Below, piece after piece: positions 1 to 8,293 of a DNA stretch of 54,706 bases. Position numbers and translations under genes: made by a program. This DNA comes from a virus: positions 1-54,706 of IMG/VR virus record IMGVR_UViG_3300011269_000005. One strand, written 5' to 3'. The notes under the pieces were generated by a model. It was not told where the DNA came from. It saw nothing but the letters and a program-made list of their open reading frames with translations, and ran no database searches. Each line of letters begins with the position of its first letter. Within the stretch, counting starts at the first letter, position 1.

Positions 1-123
1 ATAACACTGCTACCGATCGTGTTTTCATCAGAATCCTATCGAACAGCCGCCCGCTCGAGCAGTGATGGTGGCTCCCGTTGTGACGTCTTGAATATCCAGC
101 ATGTCATTCGCCGCGGTCGTTAC
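1..123. repeat. Terminal direct repeat, left copy
   Basis: The first 123 bases are identical to the last 123 bases of the window (54584-54706). Either the sequence is a closed circle written with an overlap, or it is a linear molecule with a short direct terminal repeat. The repeat contains the stop of one collagen-like gene overlapping the start of another (TGATG at 26-30), so the reading is continuous across the junction, which favours a circular or circularly permuted genome. Confidence 0.97.
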
Positions 124-1140
124 AGTATGGCTCGTGTCAGAGCATGTAGTGCCGTTCGAGATTGTGCACGTAAGTCCGCTTGCCGGAGACGCGCCGTTGA
201 CCCGAAGTGTGAAGGCGTCCGATTTGGCGTTGCCTTCGGCTGCAGTCGTATGACAGAACATCTTTGTGATGGAGGCTGCTTTACCGATAGGCAACTGTAC
301 GAGCGCTTCTGTCGTGGCGGCCGTCCCGAGACCGATGGCCGGTACGAAATCGGTCACTGCCGATACCGGTAAGGCGCTCGACCCGCCCGTCCACCAATGA
401 TCGCTTGGGCCTGCAACTCCCGTACTTCCCGTAGACCCAGTTGCCCCAGTAGCCCCTGCGGCTCCACTTGAACCTGTTGCGCCGCTCGCCCCGGATGCAC
501 CCGATGCTCCAGTCGCCGCGGCCGGCCCTGTTGGCCCAGTAGAGCCCGTGGCACCGGTTGCGCCATTGGAACCATTGGAGCCCGCCGCACCTGAAGCACC
601 ACTTGCTCCGGTAGCGGCAGCCGGACCTGTAGGGCCGCTTGGGCCTGTCGCTCCGGCAGCACCAGCCGCACCTGACGTTCCGCTTGCTCCAGATGCACCG
701 GAGGCACCTGTGGAACCGGCTGCTCCGGAGGCTCCGGAAGCGCCGGTTGCGGCTGCTGGCCCGGTAGGACCCGTGGGGCCAGCAGCTCCGCTACTTCCAG
801 AAGCGCCCGAGGAACCGGCGGATCCGGATGCTCCAGATGGACCTGTCATGCCCGTCGATCCTACGGGACCTGATATGCCCGTGGCTCCAGTGGCTCCCGT
901 GGGACCGGTAGTGCCAACAGAGCCTGCCGCGCCGGTACTACCTGATGAGCCCTCAGGTCCAGTCATACCTCTTTGGCCCGTCATTCCGGTAGCGCCAGTC
1001 GCGCCCGGAGGACCTTGACCGGGTATGTCCGCTGTGGAACTTTGCGGCCCCGCTACTCCCCAGGGCCATTGCACCGCCCATACTGGCGAACTGGACAATG
1101 CCAGTAATAGCGAGACCAGAAGAGCGCGAGAGGCTATCAT
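28..1140 (-). CDS. Exported collagen-like virion protein (370 aa)
   Basis: Residues 1-22 form a Sec-type signal peptide with a hydrophobic core and a VWA cleavage site. Residues ~40-245 are Gly-X-Y triplets (GAT, GPT, GSS, GAS), the collagen-like repeat used in trimeric phage fibres. The last ~120 residues are a non-repetitive C-terminal domain with paired cysteines, probably a trimerisation or receptor-binding head. The start overlaps the stop of tail tubular A (ATGA) and its own stop overlaps the start of the next collagen-like gene across the window junction. The position between tail tubular A and B implies a tail or fibre component; this is inferred from context. A signal peptide on a virion protein is odd. 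Confidence 0.85.
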   Translation of the reverse strand: MIASRALLVSLLLALSSSPVWAVQWPWGVAGPQSSTADIPGQGPPGATGATGMTGQRGMTGPEGSSGSTGAAGSVGTTGPTGATGATGISGPVGSTGMTGPSGASGSAGSSGASGSSGAAGPTGPTGPAAATGASGASGAAGSTGASGASGASGTSGAAGAAGATGPSGPTGPAAATGASGASGAAGSNGSNGATGATGSTGPTGPAAATGASGASGASGATGSSGAAGATGATGSTGSTGVAGPSDHWWTGGSSALPVSAVTDFVPAIGLGTAATTEALVQLPIGKAASITKMFCHTTAAEGNAKSDAFTLRVNGASPASGLTCTISNGTTCSDTSHTVTTAANDMLDIQDVTTGATITARAGGCSIGF

Positions 1141-1769
1141 CCGGGAAGCCTCGATATGAGCCAGGAATGATCGGGCAAAGGATCCGGCGGCAATTCGATC
1201 GCGTTCGCCCGGATCGCGGCCATGATAGCGGCCTTGTATTCCCCTTGGGCGAGTTGGCGTTTATTGGCGGTCTGGATCAGATCCTCCGCCATCTCCATTG
1301 CGAGACGGCAGGCCAGCGCCATCACGAAACACGAGTCGAACTGGTTCGGGTCGGTCACCTTGCGCATGTAGCGGATGCCCAGCGGTGCCGGAAAGTTCGT
1401 CACGATGGTCTGGCCCTCTATGCGGTAGTCGCTGCCATCTACGACCAGGCCGAGCACTCTCGTACTTCCAGGCGAGATCACGTCCCCCATGCCGCCCGGC
1501 GAGAAGCGCCCGGCCTGGATCAATTTCAAATAGTCGTCAGGAAGCTGGTAGGCGTGGCTGTAACCGAAGGCTGGAACGTCCAAGAGGGCTGGGAGCAATA
1601 CCCGCTTCATCGCGAATGACCACTGGTGCGCACGAATCTCGTTGTCACGCTCCATTGCGTAGATGGCGTTCAGTGAGCGCGCCGACTTGACGTTATCGGT
1701 GAAGCTGAGAATCCGCTGCTGGCCCAGCTTGGTCAGCGCGAGGTTCGCGATGTCAACATCCGAGGGCAT
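1137..1769 (-). CDS. Tail tubular protein A (T7 gp11-like head-tail adaptor)
   Basis: 210 aa. The N-terminus ([15 protein letters not shown]) and the following pattern of an acidic/aromatic helix with the HQWSFAMKR motif and [10 protein letters not shown] are hallmarks of the T7 gp11 family. That family forms the dodecameric ring joining the portal to the tail nozzle. Length is normal for the family. It lies downstream of the capsid genes and upstream of the tail tubular B parts in transcription order, as in T7-like phages. The start ATG at 1769 lies inside the 3' end of the preceding HNH gene (17-bp overlap). A second ATG five bases upstream is out of frame. Confidence 0.9.
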   Translation of the reverse strand: MPSDVDIANLALTKLGQQRILSFTDNVKSARSLNAIYAMERDNEIRAHQWSFAMKRVLLPALLDVPAFGYSHAYQLPDDYLKLIQAGRFSPGGMGDVISPGSTRVLGLVVDGSDYRIEGQTIVTNFPAPLGIRYMRKVTDPNQFDSCFVMALACRLAMEMAEDLIQTANKRQLAQGEYKAAIMAAIRANAIELPPDPLPDHSWLISRLPG

Positions 1770-2175
1770 TGCATTGCTCCCGTTGGAGTCGGCTTCTGTC
1801 TAAGGCGCACTGTCTGCAACGACCTCGACCTTTTCTTGGGCCGCCCGCATAGCGATTCGCAGGAGTTAATTCGTGGCCTCGTTTGCAATGCGTAGGACAT
1901 TTGAGCGGCGAACGTCCGATATTCTCGGCGTGGGTAACCGGCTCGACATGATATGGACTGGCGCATCCGCGATTGCGGCAGAGATGATCCATCTCCTTGC
2001 CCTCGGGGATCGGTCCTACGAAATGCTCATAAGCGACGCGATGCGCTGTGTACATCCGGTCGCCAAGGCGGAAGATTCCGTAGCCGCAGGTGTCCCGATA
2101 GGCCATCCATTCCCAACAGCCATCCGGTGAGATAATTACCTTGTCGAGAAATCGCGCTAACTGTTCTTCTGTCAT
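1753..2175 (-). CDS. HNH endonuclease (homing-type, free-standing)
   Basis: 140 aa from the ATG at 2175, chosen because it forms an ATGA overlap with the upstream 55-aa gene; an in-frame ATG at 2190 would add five residues. The core WEWMAY...GYGIFRLG...AHRVAYEHF...MDHLCRNRGCASPYHVEPVTHAEN matches HNH_3-type nucleases: DH, N and H of the motif and the Cys pairs are visible. A second Cys/His-rich block (CKRGHEL...CRQC) resembles a DNA-binding zinc knuckle. It sits between structural genes and overlaps the tail tubular A start, as expected of a mobile intergenic homing nuclease. Confidence 0.88.
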   Translation of the reverse strand: MTEEQLARFLDKVIISPDGCWEWMAYRDTCGYGIFRLGDRMYTAHRVAYEHFVGPIPEGKEMDHLCRNRGCASPYHVEPVTHAENIGRSPLKCPTHCKRGHELTPANRYAGGPRKGRGRCRQCALDRSRLQREQCNALGC

Positions 2176-2339
2176 CTTGTCGCTAGGCATTCGCGCTGCT
2201 CCAGCGCGCGCAAGAATTGTCGCGCTAGAATGGCTAGATCGTCATCGGGATCGGCATTGACTCGATCTAGGATCTTATTCGCAAGCACAATAGCTGCGAC
2301 TTTTTCCTCAAGCTGCGTGGGCGGTTTGGATGATGCCAT
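2172..2339 (-). CDS. Small hypothetical protein (55 aa)
   Basis: Reads MASSKPPTQLEEKVAAIVLA at the N-terminus and continues as an acidic/basic helical peptide. It starts directly after the TAG of the upstream gene (TAGATG) and its TGA overlaps the HNH start. Not recognised; support is the tight stop/start packing typical of this genome. Confidence 0.55.
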   Translation of the reverse strand: MASSKPPTQLEEKVAAIVLANKILDRVNADPDDDLAILARQFLRALEQRECLATR

Positions 2340-2624
2340 CTAACCGATGAGCGTATAGCCTTCTTCAAAGGCTTTCGCTGGTGAGATCGATTTGTAGCCG
2401 TCCTCGTAAACAACGTAATAGTCGCCCGGCATCGGCATGTACCTGCTCACAACAGCCTTGGCTACGATTACGGGCGCGTAGCCGGGGTCCAAGATCGGCA
2501 GGATTACGTCTCCATTCGGCAGAACCTTGAGACCTTCGCCAATCTTGAGTGCCCAGACTTCCTTGTGACACAGATATTTGGGCATCTGGCGCGATGCATT
2601 ACTTTCGCTCATGGAGTCTCCCAT
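2340..2624 (-). CDS. Conserved phage protein with PKYLCHKEVWALKI motif
   Basis: 94 aa from ATG 2624, preceded by AGGAG with 5-nt spacing; ATG 2612 is an alternative with its own GGGAG. The block PKYLCHKEVWALKI ... GDYYVVYEDGYKS.SPAKAFEEGYTLI is a recurrent small-phage-protein signature (I recall it from many phage structural regions). Its function is unknown. It follows a secreted protein gene and precedes a 55-aa gene without gap. Confidence 0.75.
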   Translation of the reverse strand: MGDSMSESNASRQMPKYLCHKEVWALKIGEGLKVLPNGDVILPILDPGYAPVIVAKAVVSRYMPMPGDYYVVYEDGYKSISPAKAFEEGYTLIG

Positions 2625-2632
2625 AGAATCTC

Positions 2633-3070
2633 CTACGGATTCCCCGGCTTGTGCAGACAATGGGCGAATTCGGCCGTCGAGACGTTCAGAGTCCCCGAAT
2701 CCGACACGCATTGCCAACCCAACGATGGATCGCCAGTGACCGCGTTATCGACCACGCCAGCGCCGTGCTGGATGATGAGGCCGTGAGTTGCGGTTGGTGT
2801 ATCGACTGGAGCAGCGAGTTGTGGCGGGAATGCAAAGCAGCGCAGATTGCCGCCTTCCGTCCAGCTCCACACCCAGTTGCACCGCGGCCCCGAGGCCGGA
2901 TCCATCACGATGACCGGCGTGCTCGTACCTACCGCCACGGGGGAGCCTGTGGTGCCCTTGGCGTTGATTGCCCAACCATCCGCGGTCAGAGTCGGCGATG
3001 CCGCAAATGCCCATGCTGCAGCAACGAACGATGCGACGAATAGAACGATTACCATCCGTAAGTGCCGCAT
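2633..3070 (-). CDS. Exported protein of unknown function (145 aa)
   Basis: Start at ATG 3070, which forms TGATG with the previous stop; a TTG one codon upstream is less likely. The N-terminus MRHLRMVIVLF followed by an Ala-rich stretch ending WAFAA is a signal peptide. The mature part is a beta-rich ~120-residue domain with four cysteines, which fits disulfide formation after export. It belongs to the capsid/tail minus-strand operon, so a virion-surface role is inferred only from context. Confidence 0.65.
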   Translation of the reverse strand: MRHLRMVIVLFVASFVAAAWAFAASPTLTADGWAINAKGTTGSPVAVGTSTPVIVMDPASGPRCNWVWSWTEGGNLRCFAFPPQLAAPVDTPTATHGLIIQHGAGVVDNAVTGDPSLGWQCVSDSGTLNVSTAEFAHCLHKPGNP

Positions 3071-3264
3071 CAATTCACCGCTGCGATCTTACCGGAGAAG
3101 TAATTGATGAGCTCTTCAAGGAAAGTGATCACCTGAATGTTTCCGCCGGTGAGCTTCGTTAGATCGACACGGAACTCCATATCGCCCGCGCCCGGTGCCG
3201 AAGTGCCCGCGGTAATCTGAAATTCGGTCTGGCCGACCGTTTTGCTCGCGCTGATAGATGCCAT
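3070..3264 (-). CDS. Small hypothetical protein (64 aa)
   Basis: MASISASKTVGQTEFQITAG at the N-terminus, then an amphipathic segment rich in V/I/L. The ATG at 3264 is preceded by GAGG seven to eight bases upstream. It lies between a head-like protein and an exported protein. Not recognised. Confidence 0.6.
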   Translation of the reverse strand: MASISASKTVGQTEFQITAGTSAPGAGDMEFRVDLTKLTGGNIQVITFLEELINYFSGKIAAVN

Positions 3265-3282
3265 CGCTTACCTCGGAAGGAA

Positions 3283-3298
3283 GGGGGCCGAAGCCCCC
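3283..3298 (-). terminator. UUCG-tetraloop hairpin downstream of the 180-aa gene
   Basis: On the minus strand GGGGGC-TTCG-GCCCCC forms a perfect six-pair stem with a very stable UUCG tetraloop, followed by a pyrimidine run (TTCCTTCC) and then the ribosome site of the next gene. It may be a partial terminator, an attenuator or an mRNA-stabilising end; there is no long U tract. Confidence 0.5.
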
Positions 3299-3304
3299 AT
3301 CCGG

Positions 3305-3847
3305 CTACTGCATCTTGTAGGAAATTTCCAGCAAGATTGTCCCACCCGCGACGATGGCCGCTTCCGCGACAACCACCACGTCATATTCGGTCTGCGGATC
3401 TGCGGCGAGGCCAAGAACCTGCCAGATCATCTGGTCGGCGTTGAGCAGTGTGTAGAAATTGGTATTCGCGAATATCTGCTCCGCCTTCGTCGCGGCATTG
3501 GTCATCGCGACCGCATCGCCAAAGAACTGATCGGCGCCGGTCACGCCACCTGCCAACGTCAGCCATCCCGTGGTCGAGCTGAATCCGCCACGCAATGGAG
3601 TCTCCCAGAGGCCGATATCGACCGTCGTAGAGGCCGACAACGCGGCATTCGACAATAGACAAGAGACTACAACGGCATTTGCCGGAAGCGTGAAGAACCC
3701 ATACATCGAGGCAATTGAGTCCGCGGTCACGGTCAGCACGCGCGCCCGCTTCATGAAGTTGCGGCCTGCGGTGCGCAGATCGGACGGTAGCGGCGGTGAA
3801 GCGTCGCGATTGGTTATCACTCCTGATTTACGAATGAATACAGCCAT
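3305..3847 (-). CDS. Putative capsid decoration/head protein (180 aa)
   Basis: Starts at ATG 3847 with GGAGG upstream. Lies two genes downstream of the major capsid protein. The sequence is beta-rich and Ala/Val/Thr-rich without signal peptide or membrane segment (e.g. VTADSIASMYGFFTLPANAV), like small phage head proteins. No family recognised with confidence; the head-protein call rests on position and composition. Confidence 0.5.
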   Translation of the reverse strand: MAVFIRKSGVITNRDASPPLPSDLRTAGRNFMKRARVLTVTADSIASMYGFFTLPANAVVVSCLLSNAALSASTTVDIGLWETPLRGGFSSTTGWLTLAGGVTGADQFFGDAVAMTNAATKAEQIFANTNFYTLLNADQMIWQVLGLAADPQTEYDVVVVAEAAIVAGGTILLEISYKMQ

Positions 3848-3882
3848 TTGTCTTTACCTCCGTCCCCGCCAGGGCAACGGTG

Positions 3883-4119
3883 CTAAGGCAACGTGGTCCA
3901 TGCGCCCATCGTTGACGTTTGACGGCCTTGCACACCCGTCGTCTGCGCAGGCAGAGGCGGCGGGTCAGGGGCGACCACCACAAGGACGGCCGCCCCCAAA
4001 TCCGTGATAATCAAATCCAACTCGGCGAGTTGCGGACCTGTCAGGCTGGCCGTCAACACCAACGCAGCCAGATTCGCCCGAGCTGTCTTGAGCCGTGCGG
4101 AGAGCGTCTCCTGCGTCAC
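3883..4119 (-). CDS. Small protein (78 aa), GTG start
   Basis: Starts at GTG 4119, which overlaps the TGA of the upstream 44-aa gene (GTGA). Residues 1-50 are helical (LSARLKTARANLAALVLTAS), followed by a proline-rich linker and a short tail. Resembles small head-associated proteins next to capsid genes; function unknown. Confidence 0.55.
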   Translation of the reverse strand: MTQETLSARLKTARANLAALVLTASLTGPQLAELDLIITDLGAAVLVVVAPDPPPLPAQTTGVQGRQTSTMGAWTTLP

Positions 4120-4250
4120 GGCTTTTTCACATCGGCCGGCTTCGCTATCGGAGCCGCCATTTTCTTCGGCGGGTCGTCCGCGCCCTTGGTGGCCGACTCC
4201 GGGCCAGCCACTCCGACACGATGGACGATTCGCTTTACTTCATCGGCCAT
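4116..4250 (-). CDS. Small charged protein (44 aa)
   Basis: MADEVKRIVHRVGVAGPES start with GAGG eight bases upstream; Lys/Pro-rich C-terminus. Directly downstream of the capsid gene and GTGA-coupled to the next gene. Not recognised. Confidence 0.5.
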   Translation of the reverse strand: MADEVKRIVHRVGVAGPESATKGADDPPKKMAAPIAKPADVKKP

Positions 4251-4267
4251 TTGCTTACCTCACCTCT

Positions 4268-5173
4268 TTACTTGAGGCAGTTCACCAACATGACCTTCTT
4301 TTCCTGGAGTCGGCACGCACCGAAATACGCGTCGATGTAGATCTGCCACGGATGTCCGCGCAGGTCGAAGCGCTGCGTGATTTTCGTCTCGATGCCCTGC
4401 CAGGTGCCGAAGTGCATCCCACCGCCGGCGTACACCGGAACCTTCCGATAGGCCAGCGTCGAATCGAGCCCGAGTTGCTCGCTATGGATGAACTGGATAC
4501 CCAGGAAGCGTGTGATCTTGCCTTCCGCGAGTACCGGCGCATCTGGCTGGTTGAAGTCGCGGTTGATGACCTGCGCCTCAGCCAGCAGATTGTCGAGCTG
4601 AGTCGCCGATGCGACGCACCAGAGCTTCTCGACATCCAAATCGACTTCGTTCTGCAGGAGCAATCGCCGGGCTTCACGGAGTTTGGCGACGGTCAGGCCA
4701 GTATCGGCCGACGCCCCGAAGTTCGACGCGATGATATTGCCCGACGGGAACGCGGTCGTATCATTGCCGAGCTGGCCGGTCTTGCTCGTCTCATCGAATG
4801 CCCGAATGCACTCAGCGTCGTGCTGCCGATTCATGGCCGCCTGCAATGCCTCCGCGTAACTGGAGCGCGGGTCGGCCATCGTCTGGATTTCGTCCCACTT
4901 ATCAAAGGGGACTGCCCCATCGAACGGCTTCGGCGTGACCCACCGATCGTCATGCGGCACATCCATAAACGTGATCGGCTCCAACCGCACCGTCCGCTGC
5001 TGGACGCCCAAAATGCCGATCTGTTTTACGGCCTGGGCCTGCTGTGACCCGGTATGGACGCCCTGTTTGAAACTGCTTACTATACGCTCATAGCGCTGTT
5101 GAGCAAGCAATTCGAAGATTTGGGTAAACTTGTACTCAAAAAGTGCCACTACGCTCTGATCAATAGTAGCCAT
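4268..5173 (-). CDS. Major capsid protein
   Basis: 301 aa. Features shared with the short-tailed-phage capsid family include a long N-terminal helix (YKFTQIFELLAQQRYERI), the VPHDDRWVTPKPFD strand, central LTVAKLREARRLLLQNEVD, and a C-terminal GHPWQIYIDAYFGACRLQEKKVML segment, where native capsids of this family end with an acidic/aromatic strand and a V-x-EKKV motif. Length is typical for an HK97-fold shell protein. It sits downstream of the scaffold gene but separated from it by an accessory block. The stop lies close to the start of small head genes. Confidence 0.88.
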   Translation of the reverse strand: MATIDQSVVALFEYKFTQIFELLAQQRYERIVSSFKQGVHTGSQQAQAVKQIGILGVQQRTVRLEPITFMDVPHDDRWVTPKPFDGAVPFDKWDEIQTMADPRSSYAEALQAAMNRQHDAECIRAFDETSKTGQLGNDTTAFPSGNIIASNFGASADTGLTVAKLREARRLLLQNEVDLDVEKLWCVASATQLDNLLAEAQVINRDFNQPDAPVLAEGKITRFLGIQFIHSEQLGLDSTLAYRKVPVYAGGGMHFGTWQGIETKITQRFDLRGHPWQIYIDAYFGACRLQEKKVMLVNCLK

Positions 5174-5175
5174 CG

Positions 5176-5718
5176 CTACTTAACCTCTTTAAGTATCACT
5201 TGAGTCAAGTGAGACTCAAGGTAAGAGGCTACTTTGCGAGCGATCTCAACGGAATCTCTCAGATGGCCAAGCGCAATATTGCAGTGGCGACAAAGCAGTG
5301 CACGCACCTTCCCCGTTGCGTGATCGTGATCGACGTGACGAGTTACTTCGTCGATGGAGTCGGCACAAATCGCGCACTGGAAAGATTGCGCAGCGAGCAT
5401 CGCCTGAAATTCAGCGAAGCTCATCCCATATTTGTGTCTCAGATCTCTGTCGTGGAAGTAGGAAGGATCCTGCGCACGTTTAGCGGCGTTCCATTGCCGA
5501 TTACGCACGCGTCCCTGTTCACGTAGCTCTTCGGGCCCTTCGCGGATTTTCTGGCGTTGAAGACAGGCAGCATTCTTCTGCCGATACGGGAACAGTTTAT
5601 ACTGCTCGCGCCGTTTCGCCTTGCGTCGTTCGTACCAAGATGGATCAGACTCCGTCTTGCGTAGTTCCCACGCTTTATAGGCTTCGGCTTTTTTGGCTTT
5701 GAGTTCTTCCGGAGTCAT
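5176..5718 (-). CDS. Endonuclease VII-like HNH nuclease
   Basis: 180 aa. Residues ~115-153 carry CAICADS...VDHDHATGKVRALLCRHCNIALGHLRDS, the zinc-binding His-Me core of the T4 endonuclease VII family (Holliday-junction/branched DNA nucleases and related homing nucleases), with two CxxC pairs and the DHDH catalytic centre. The N-terminal ~90 residues are Lys/Arg/Gln-rich and helical, unlike T4 gp49. It may resolve branched DNA before packaging, or be a selfish intergenic nuclease: it sits immediately upstream of the capsid gene (2-bp gap). Confidence 0.88.
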   Translation of the reverse strand: MTPEELKAKKAEAYKAWELRKTESDPSWYERRKAKRREQYKLFPYRQKNAACLQRQKIREGPEELREQGRVRNRQWNAAKRAQDPSYFHDRDLRHKYGMSFAEFQAMLAAQSFQCAICADSIDEVTRHVDHDHATGKVRALLCRHCNIALGHLRDSVEIARKVASYLESHLTQVILKEVK

Positions 5719-5823
5719 CCGGTGCAGCCTCTAGTTAATCCCTCGATCAACGTCGACGCGGCCTACCCGGATAACCGGAACCTTGTCTAGCTCAAATAAC
5801 GCTTGAGCATACTGGCGGCAGTC

Positions 5824-7515
5824 TCATCCTGCTTCAGCGGACCTCCGTAGGCTACCCGCTACCGCGAGCATTAGCACAAACACTGTGCCAAGGGAAATAG
5901 CCTTACCAATGCGGCGGATCGGCGTTGGATGGGAAAGATAGTCGCGCGTCGCGGCATCTTCTGGCTCGTACTCGCCCCTAGTCGTGGTTTCCCAGCCGCT
6001 CGCAGCGATGTTCGCCGGCGTGAAGTAGGCATCATTCAGATTGATGTAACCCTTCGGCTGCGCATGGCTGAGATTCACCGCAATCAGGATCGCGATGGTC
6101 AGGATTATCAGAATGTGCCCATGTTTCACGTGGAACATTGCCTCGAAGGCCCACAGCGAGAGTAACGGCATAAAGAGCGCGGGAAGTGCGAGCGTACGCC
6201 AAGGGAACTGAAAGTATTGAAGGATCGAGATGTGATCCCAGACGGGCGTGCTGTAACCGGTCGCCAGGAAGGCGCCGATTATTGATGCGGCGGCGAACGC
6301 ACAAACAAGTGATATCCGTTCGGAATCGGAATCTCCTCGCCACAATCGGGACAGTGCCAGCCGAGCAGGACCTTGCCGTTCTCGGCTATTACTGTCACTG
6401 GGATCGCCTGGGGATGCTCGCAGTTGATCATGAAAGGCATAGATGACTCTCCTTAAGGAGGCGGCGGCAGCACAGGCTGCCAATGGGTGGGCTTGATTCC
6501 GAAGACGCCACGGGCTGTCCAGCAAGATAGATTGGCTGCCCATCTCATCACTACAAGTTGGTCTACCCATAGATAATTGCCGGGGGCGGGGACGTAGCCA
6601 ATTACCCAAGTTCCATCGTGTGGCGCGGTCTCTATGGTTTGCCACTCCATAAGCAAAGAATAGACCCGTTAGGGCCAACGCGATATGCGGCAGGCCGAGC
6701 GCATAGTCCATGCCGAGCGGCGAATAGCCGAATTGCCAGTGGCCCCAAACGAGTTGATTCAGCCAGATGAAATGGCGATGGTAATCGAAGAAGTCGGTGC
6801 GCAGCAATTCGGGCCGGACATACTGCATCTCGAAGAGGGCGGGAAGCCAGAAATAAGCGCTGAGACCTACAGCACCGGCCAGCGCCCTGGGGGAGCGCCA
6901 ACCGGTGCCTCGGCTGGAGGAGATTGCAATGAATGTTGGAAACATTAGCAGAGCGATGGCATTGTGCGCAAGTGGCAGCAGCGCGAGCGCGAAGGCCGCG
7001 AAATACCACGGCCACGCGAGCAGGACATAAAGGCCAAGCGGCGCGACGCAGAGGGCGGCCATTTCCGCCATACGGACGCTCACGTATAAGTCAATAGATT
7101 GATAGGGTGCCCACAACCAGGCGACGGAGGCTCCGAGTGATGCCCACTGAGAGAATCCCAAGTGCCGCCCTATTCCGTAAACTGACGCGGCGCCTACGGC
7201 AACTAGAAGTGCAAGCGCGAGCTGTAAGGAGACGGCTAGCCCGCATCCGAGCTTCCAAAACGGGAGTGCCACCGCGTAAATGAGCGGTGGACAGAATTCA
7301 AATAGTGGCTGGCCGCGACCGCTCGATAGATCTGGCGCCCATAAAGGCGGGAAGCCGGAGCGGCTGAATTCAACTAGCCGAGCGGGGTAGGCCATCGAGT
7401 CATGTCCGTCAATCAGAAGTGGCTGGAATAAAGGGAGTGTGAAGGTCAGATATGCCACGCTCGCGATTAAGGCTAGAATTAGCTTGTCGCGGTTATGTAA
7501 TACTTGATAACCCAA
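5824..7515 (-). CDS. Polytopic membrane protein, PTPS-related/GT-C-like, with out-of-frame gene cassette inside
   Basis: 563-aa frame with a TTG start at 7515, the only start after an in-frame TAA. The motif DGHDSMAYPARLVEFSRSGF-PLW-PDLSSGRGQPLFEFCPPLIY matches the first loop of the 6-pyruvoyl-tetrahydropterin-synthase-related membrane family (PF10131-type; GT-C-like lipid-linked sugar transferases). About eight to ten hydrophobic segments follow. Near the end, QYFQFPWRTLALPALF and TTRGEYEPEDA are further family-like blocks. Residues ~288-410 (roughly 6650-6290) are non-hydrophobic and read a foreign-looking frame: they overlie two genes in another frame (6453-6650 and 6279-6440). Role inferred: transfer of a sugar or lipid at the membrane, i.e. 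host-surface change. Confidence 0.65.
   Translation of the reverse strand: MGYQVLHNRDKLILALIASVAYLTFTLPLFQPLLIDGHDSMAYPARLVEFSRSGFPPLWAPDLSSGRGQPLFEFCPPLIYAVALPFWKLGCGLAVSLQLALALLVAVGAASVYGIGRHLGFSQWASLGASVAWLWAPYQSIDLYVSVRMAEMAALCVAPLGLYVLLAWPWYFAAFALALLPLAHNAIALLMFPTFIAISSSRGTGWRSPRALAGAVGLSAYFWLPALFEMQYVRPELLRTDFFDYHRHFIWLNQLVWGHWQFGYSPLGMDYALGLPHIALALTGLFFAYGVANHRDRATRWNLGNWLRPRPRQLSMGRPTCSDEMGSQSILLDSPWRLRNQAHPLAACAAAASLRRVIYAFHDQLRASPGDPSDSNSRERQGPARLALSRLWRGDSDSERISLVCAFAAASIIGAFLATGYSTPVWDHISILQYFQFPWRTLALPALFMPLLSLWAFEAMFHVKHGHILIILTIAILIAVNLSHAQPKGYINLNDAYFTPANIAASGWETTTRGEYEPEDAATRDYLSHPTPIRRIGKAISLGTVFVLMLAVAGSLRRSAEAG
6279..6440 (-). CDS. Small zinc-knuckle-like protein (53 aa), nested
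   Basis: MPFMINCEHPQAIPVTVIAE start; contains CPDCGEE preceded by C7/H9 and followed by H44 and H52, a plausible zinc site. A strong AAGGAG lies eight bases before the ATG. It lies out of frame inside the larger membrane-protein frame and directly downstream of the 65-aa gene, so the two form a small cassette. Function unknown. Confidence 0.7.
   Translation of the reverse strand: MPFMINCEHPQAIPVTVIAENGKVLLGWHCPDCGEEIPIPNGYHLFVRSPPHQ
6453..6650 (-). CDS. DUF551-like phage protein (65 aa), nested
   Basis: Start ATG 6650 (MEWQTIETAPHDGTWVIGY) and end PTHWQPVLPPPP. The WQ-IETAP-DGT opening and PTHW-P-PPP close are the signature of the DUF551/DUF7681-type small phage proteins, so this reading frame is almost certainly a real gene. 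It sits out of frame within the larger membrane-protein frame. The stop overlaps the ribosome site of the 53-aa gene. Confidence 0.8.
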   Translation of the reverse strand: MEWQTIETAPHDGTWVIGYVPAPGNYLWVDQLVVMRWAANLSCWTARGVFGIKPTHWQPVLPPPP

Positions 7516-7538
7516 GTGGGTTCGGTTATCTTGTTTCT

Positions 7539-7943
7539 GTGGAAAATCGCAATCCGATTGACGAAGCGTTCAAGATATTACATGCGGACATGGACGCAAC
7601 ATGCCCCGCAGCGCTCATTGAGCGTGGCCGCCGGATGTGGCGCGTACTTGGCTTAACTAACACAGATCTGGCAGCTATAGAAACTTGCATCGGTGCTCCT
7701 AAGCTAGAGCAACTCCTTTCGCTGGCCTCTTGTGATGCCCCCATGGTACAAGCCGTGACACGGCTCGCGCGTGAATTTAGTCATATGAGCTTGCGTGCAT
7801 TCAGTCGTAGTTGGCGTACAAGCAAAAAGGGCGGACTGGTACGTAGCCCGCGTAAGGCGGCTGCCGCTCGTGCTAATGGAAAGCTCGGAGGACGACCTGC
7901 CTTATCCAAGACCCGTAAGCGGAAGCCGCGCGCGCGTGAATAG
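7539..7943 (+). CDS. Putative DNA-binding protein on the opposite strand (134 aa)
   Basis: Plus-strand gene inside a minus-strand region. Start uncertain: GTG 7539 is given; an ATG at 7452 would extend 29 residues into the divergent membrane gene, and ATG 7587 is possible. The helical middle (WRVLGLTNTDLAAIETCIGA) and the basic C-terminus (RKAAAARANGKLGGRPALSK) resemble small phage regulators with an AT-hook-like AxxNGxLGGRP tail. A divergent position relative to the membrane gene suggests it may regulate that accessory unit (a moron). No family recognised. Confidence 0.55.
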   Translation: MENRNPIDEAFKILHADMDATCPAALIERGRRMWRVLGLTNTDLAAIETCIGAPKLEQLLSLASCDAPMVQAVTRLAREFSHMSLRAFSRSWRTSKKGGLVRSPRKAAAARANGKLGGRPALSKTRKRKPRARE

Positions 7944-7980
7944 AAGATACGCGGCGCAGCCTGTACTGAGTAGGACAACT

Positions 7981-8292
7981 TTATTTCCAACACGGTACAG
8001 AAACGTTCCGCATTTCCTCGTGCATCGGCCATGTCCATCCATGGCGCGCGGCCCATCCTTCGGTGCGCGGACCCGGCACGTTAGCCCAATTATAGGTCTC
8101 GCACATTGCTACGTCGCCGTGCCGCACATAGCTGGTGATTGTCGCCCATTCTTCAAGACTGTGATACCAAGGATAGCCGTAAATTGGACGATCGCAGACC
8201 CAAGCCCCTGACTGATCGGGGCCGCTCCCCATCCACGTCCCGAGTGTGAATGAGAAGGCTAAGACAATGATGATAACCCTCGTGATCTCCAT
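7981..8292 (-). CDS. Exported or membrane-anchored small protein (103 aa)
   Basis: Start ATG 8292, just after the previous TAG; a GTG at 8313 is an alternative. Residues 4-23 (TRVIIIVLAFSFTLGTWMG) are one hydrophobic segment, then an aromatic, Cys-containing domain (four Cys, many Trp/Tyr). Likely secreted or periplasmic. Not recognised. Confidence 0.6.
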   Translation of the reverse strand: MEITRVIIIVLAFSFTLGTWMGSGPDQSGAWVCDRPIYGYPWYHSLEEWATITSYVRHGDVAMCETYNWANVPGPRTEGWAARHGWTWPMHEEMRNVSVPCWK

Positions 8293-8293
8293 A

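Noticed and set aside
548-1018. Plus-strand Pro/Ala/Val-rich frame opposite the collagen-like gene
   Set aside because: Mirror of Gly-X-Y codons; the same effect occurs at 39842-40486 and 54250-54549.
4004-5047. 347-codon plus-strand frame over the capsid gene
   Set aside because: Antisense to a well-supported capsid protein, no ribosome site, no recognisable domain.
5719-5823. Open frame in phase after the membrane-protein stop, ending VPVIRVGRVDVDRGIN
   Set aside because: No start codon after the TGA; treated as chance or a remnant of a longer C-terminus.
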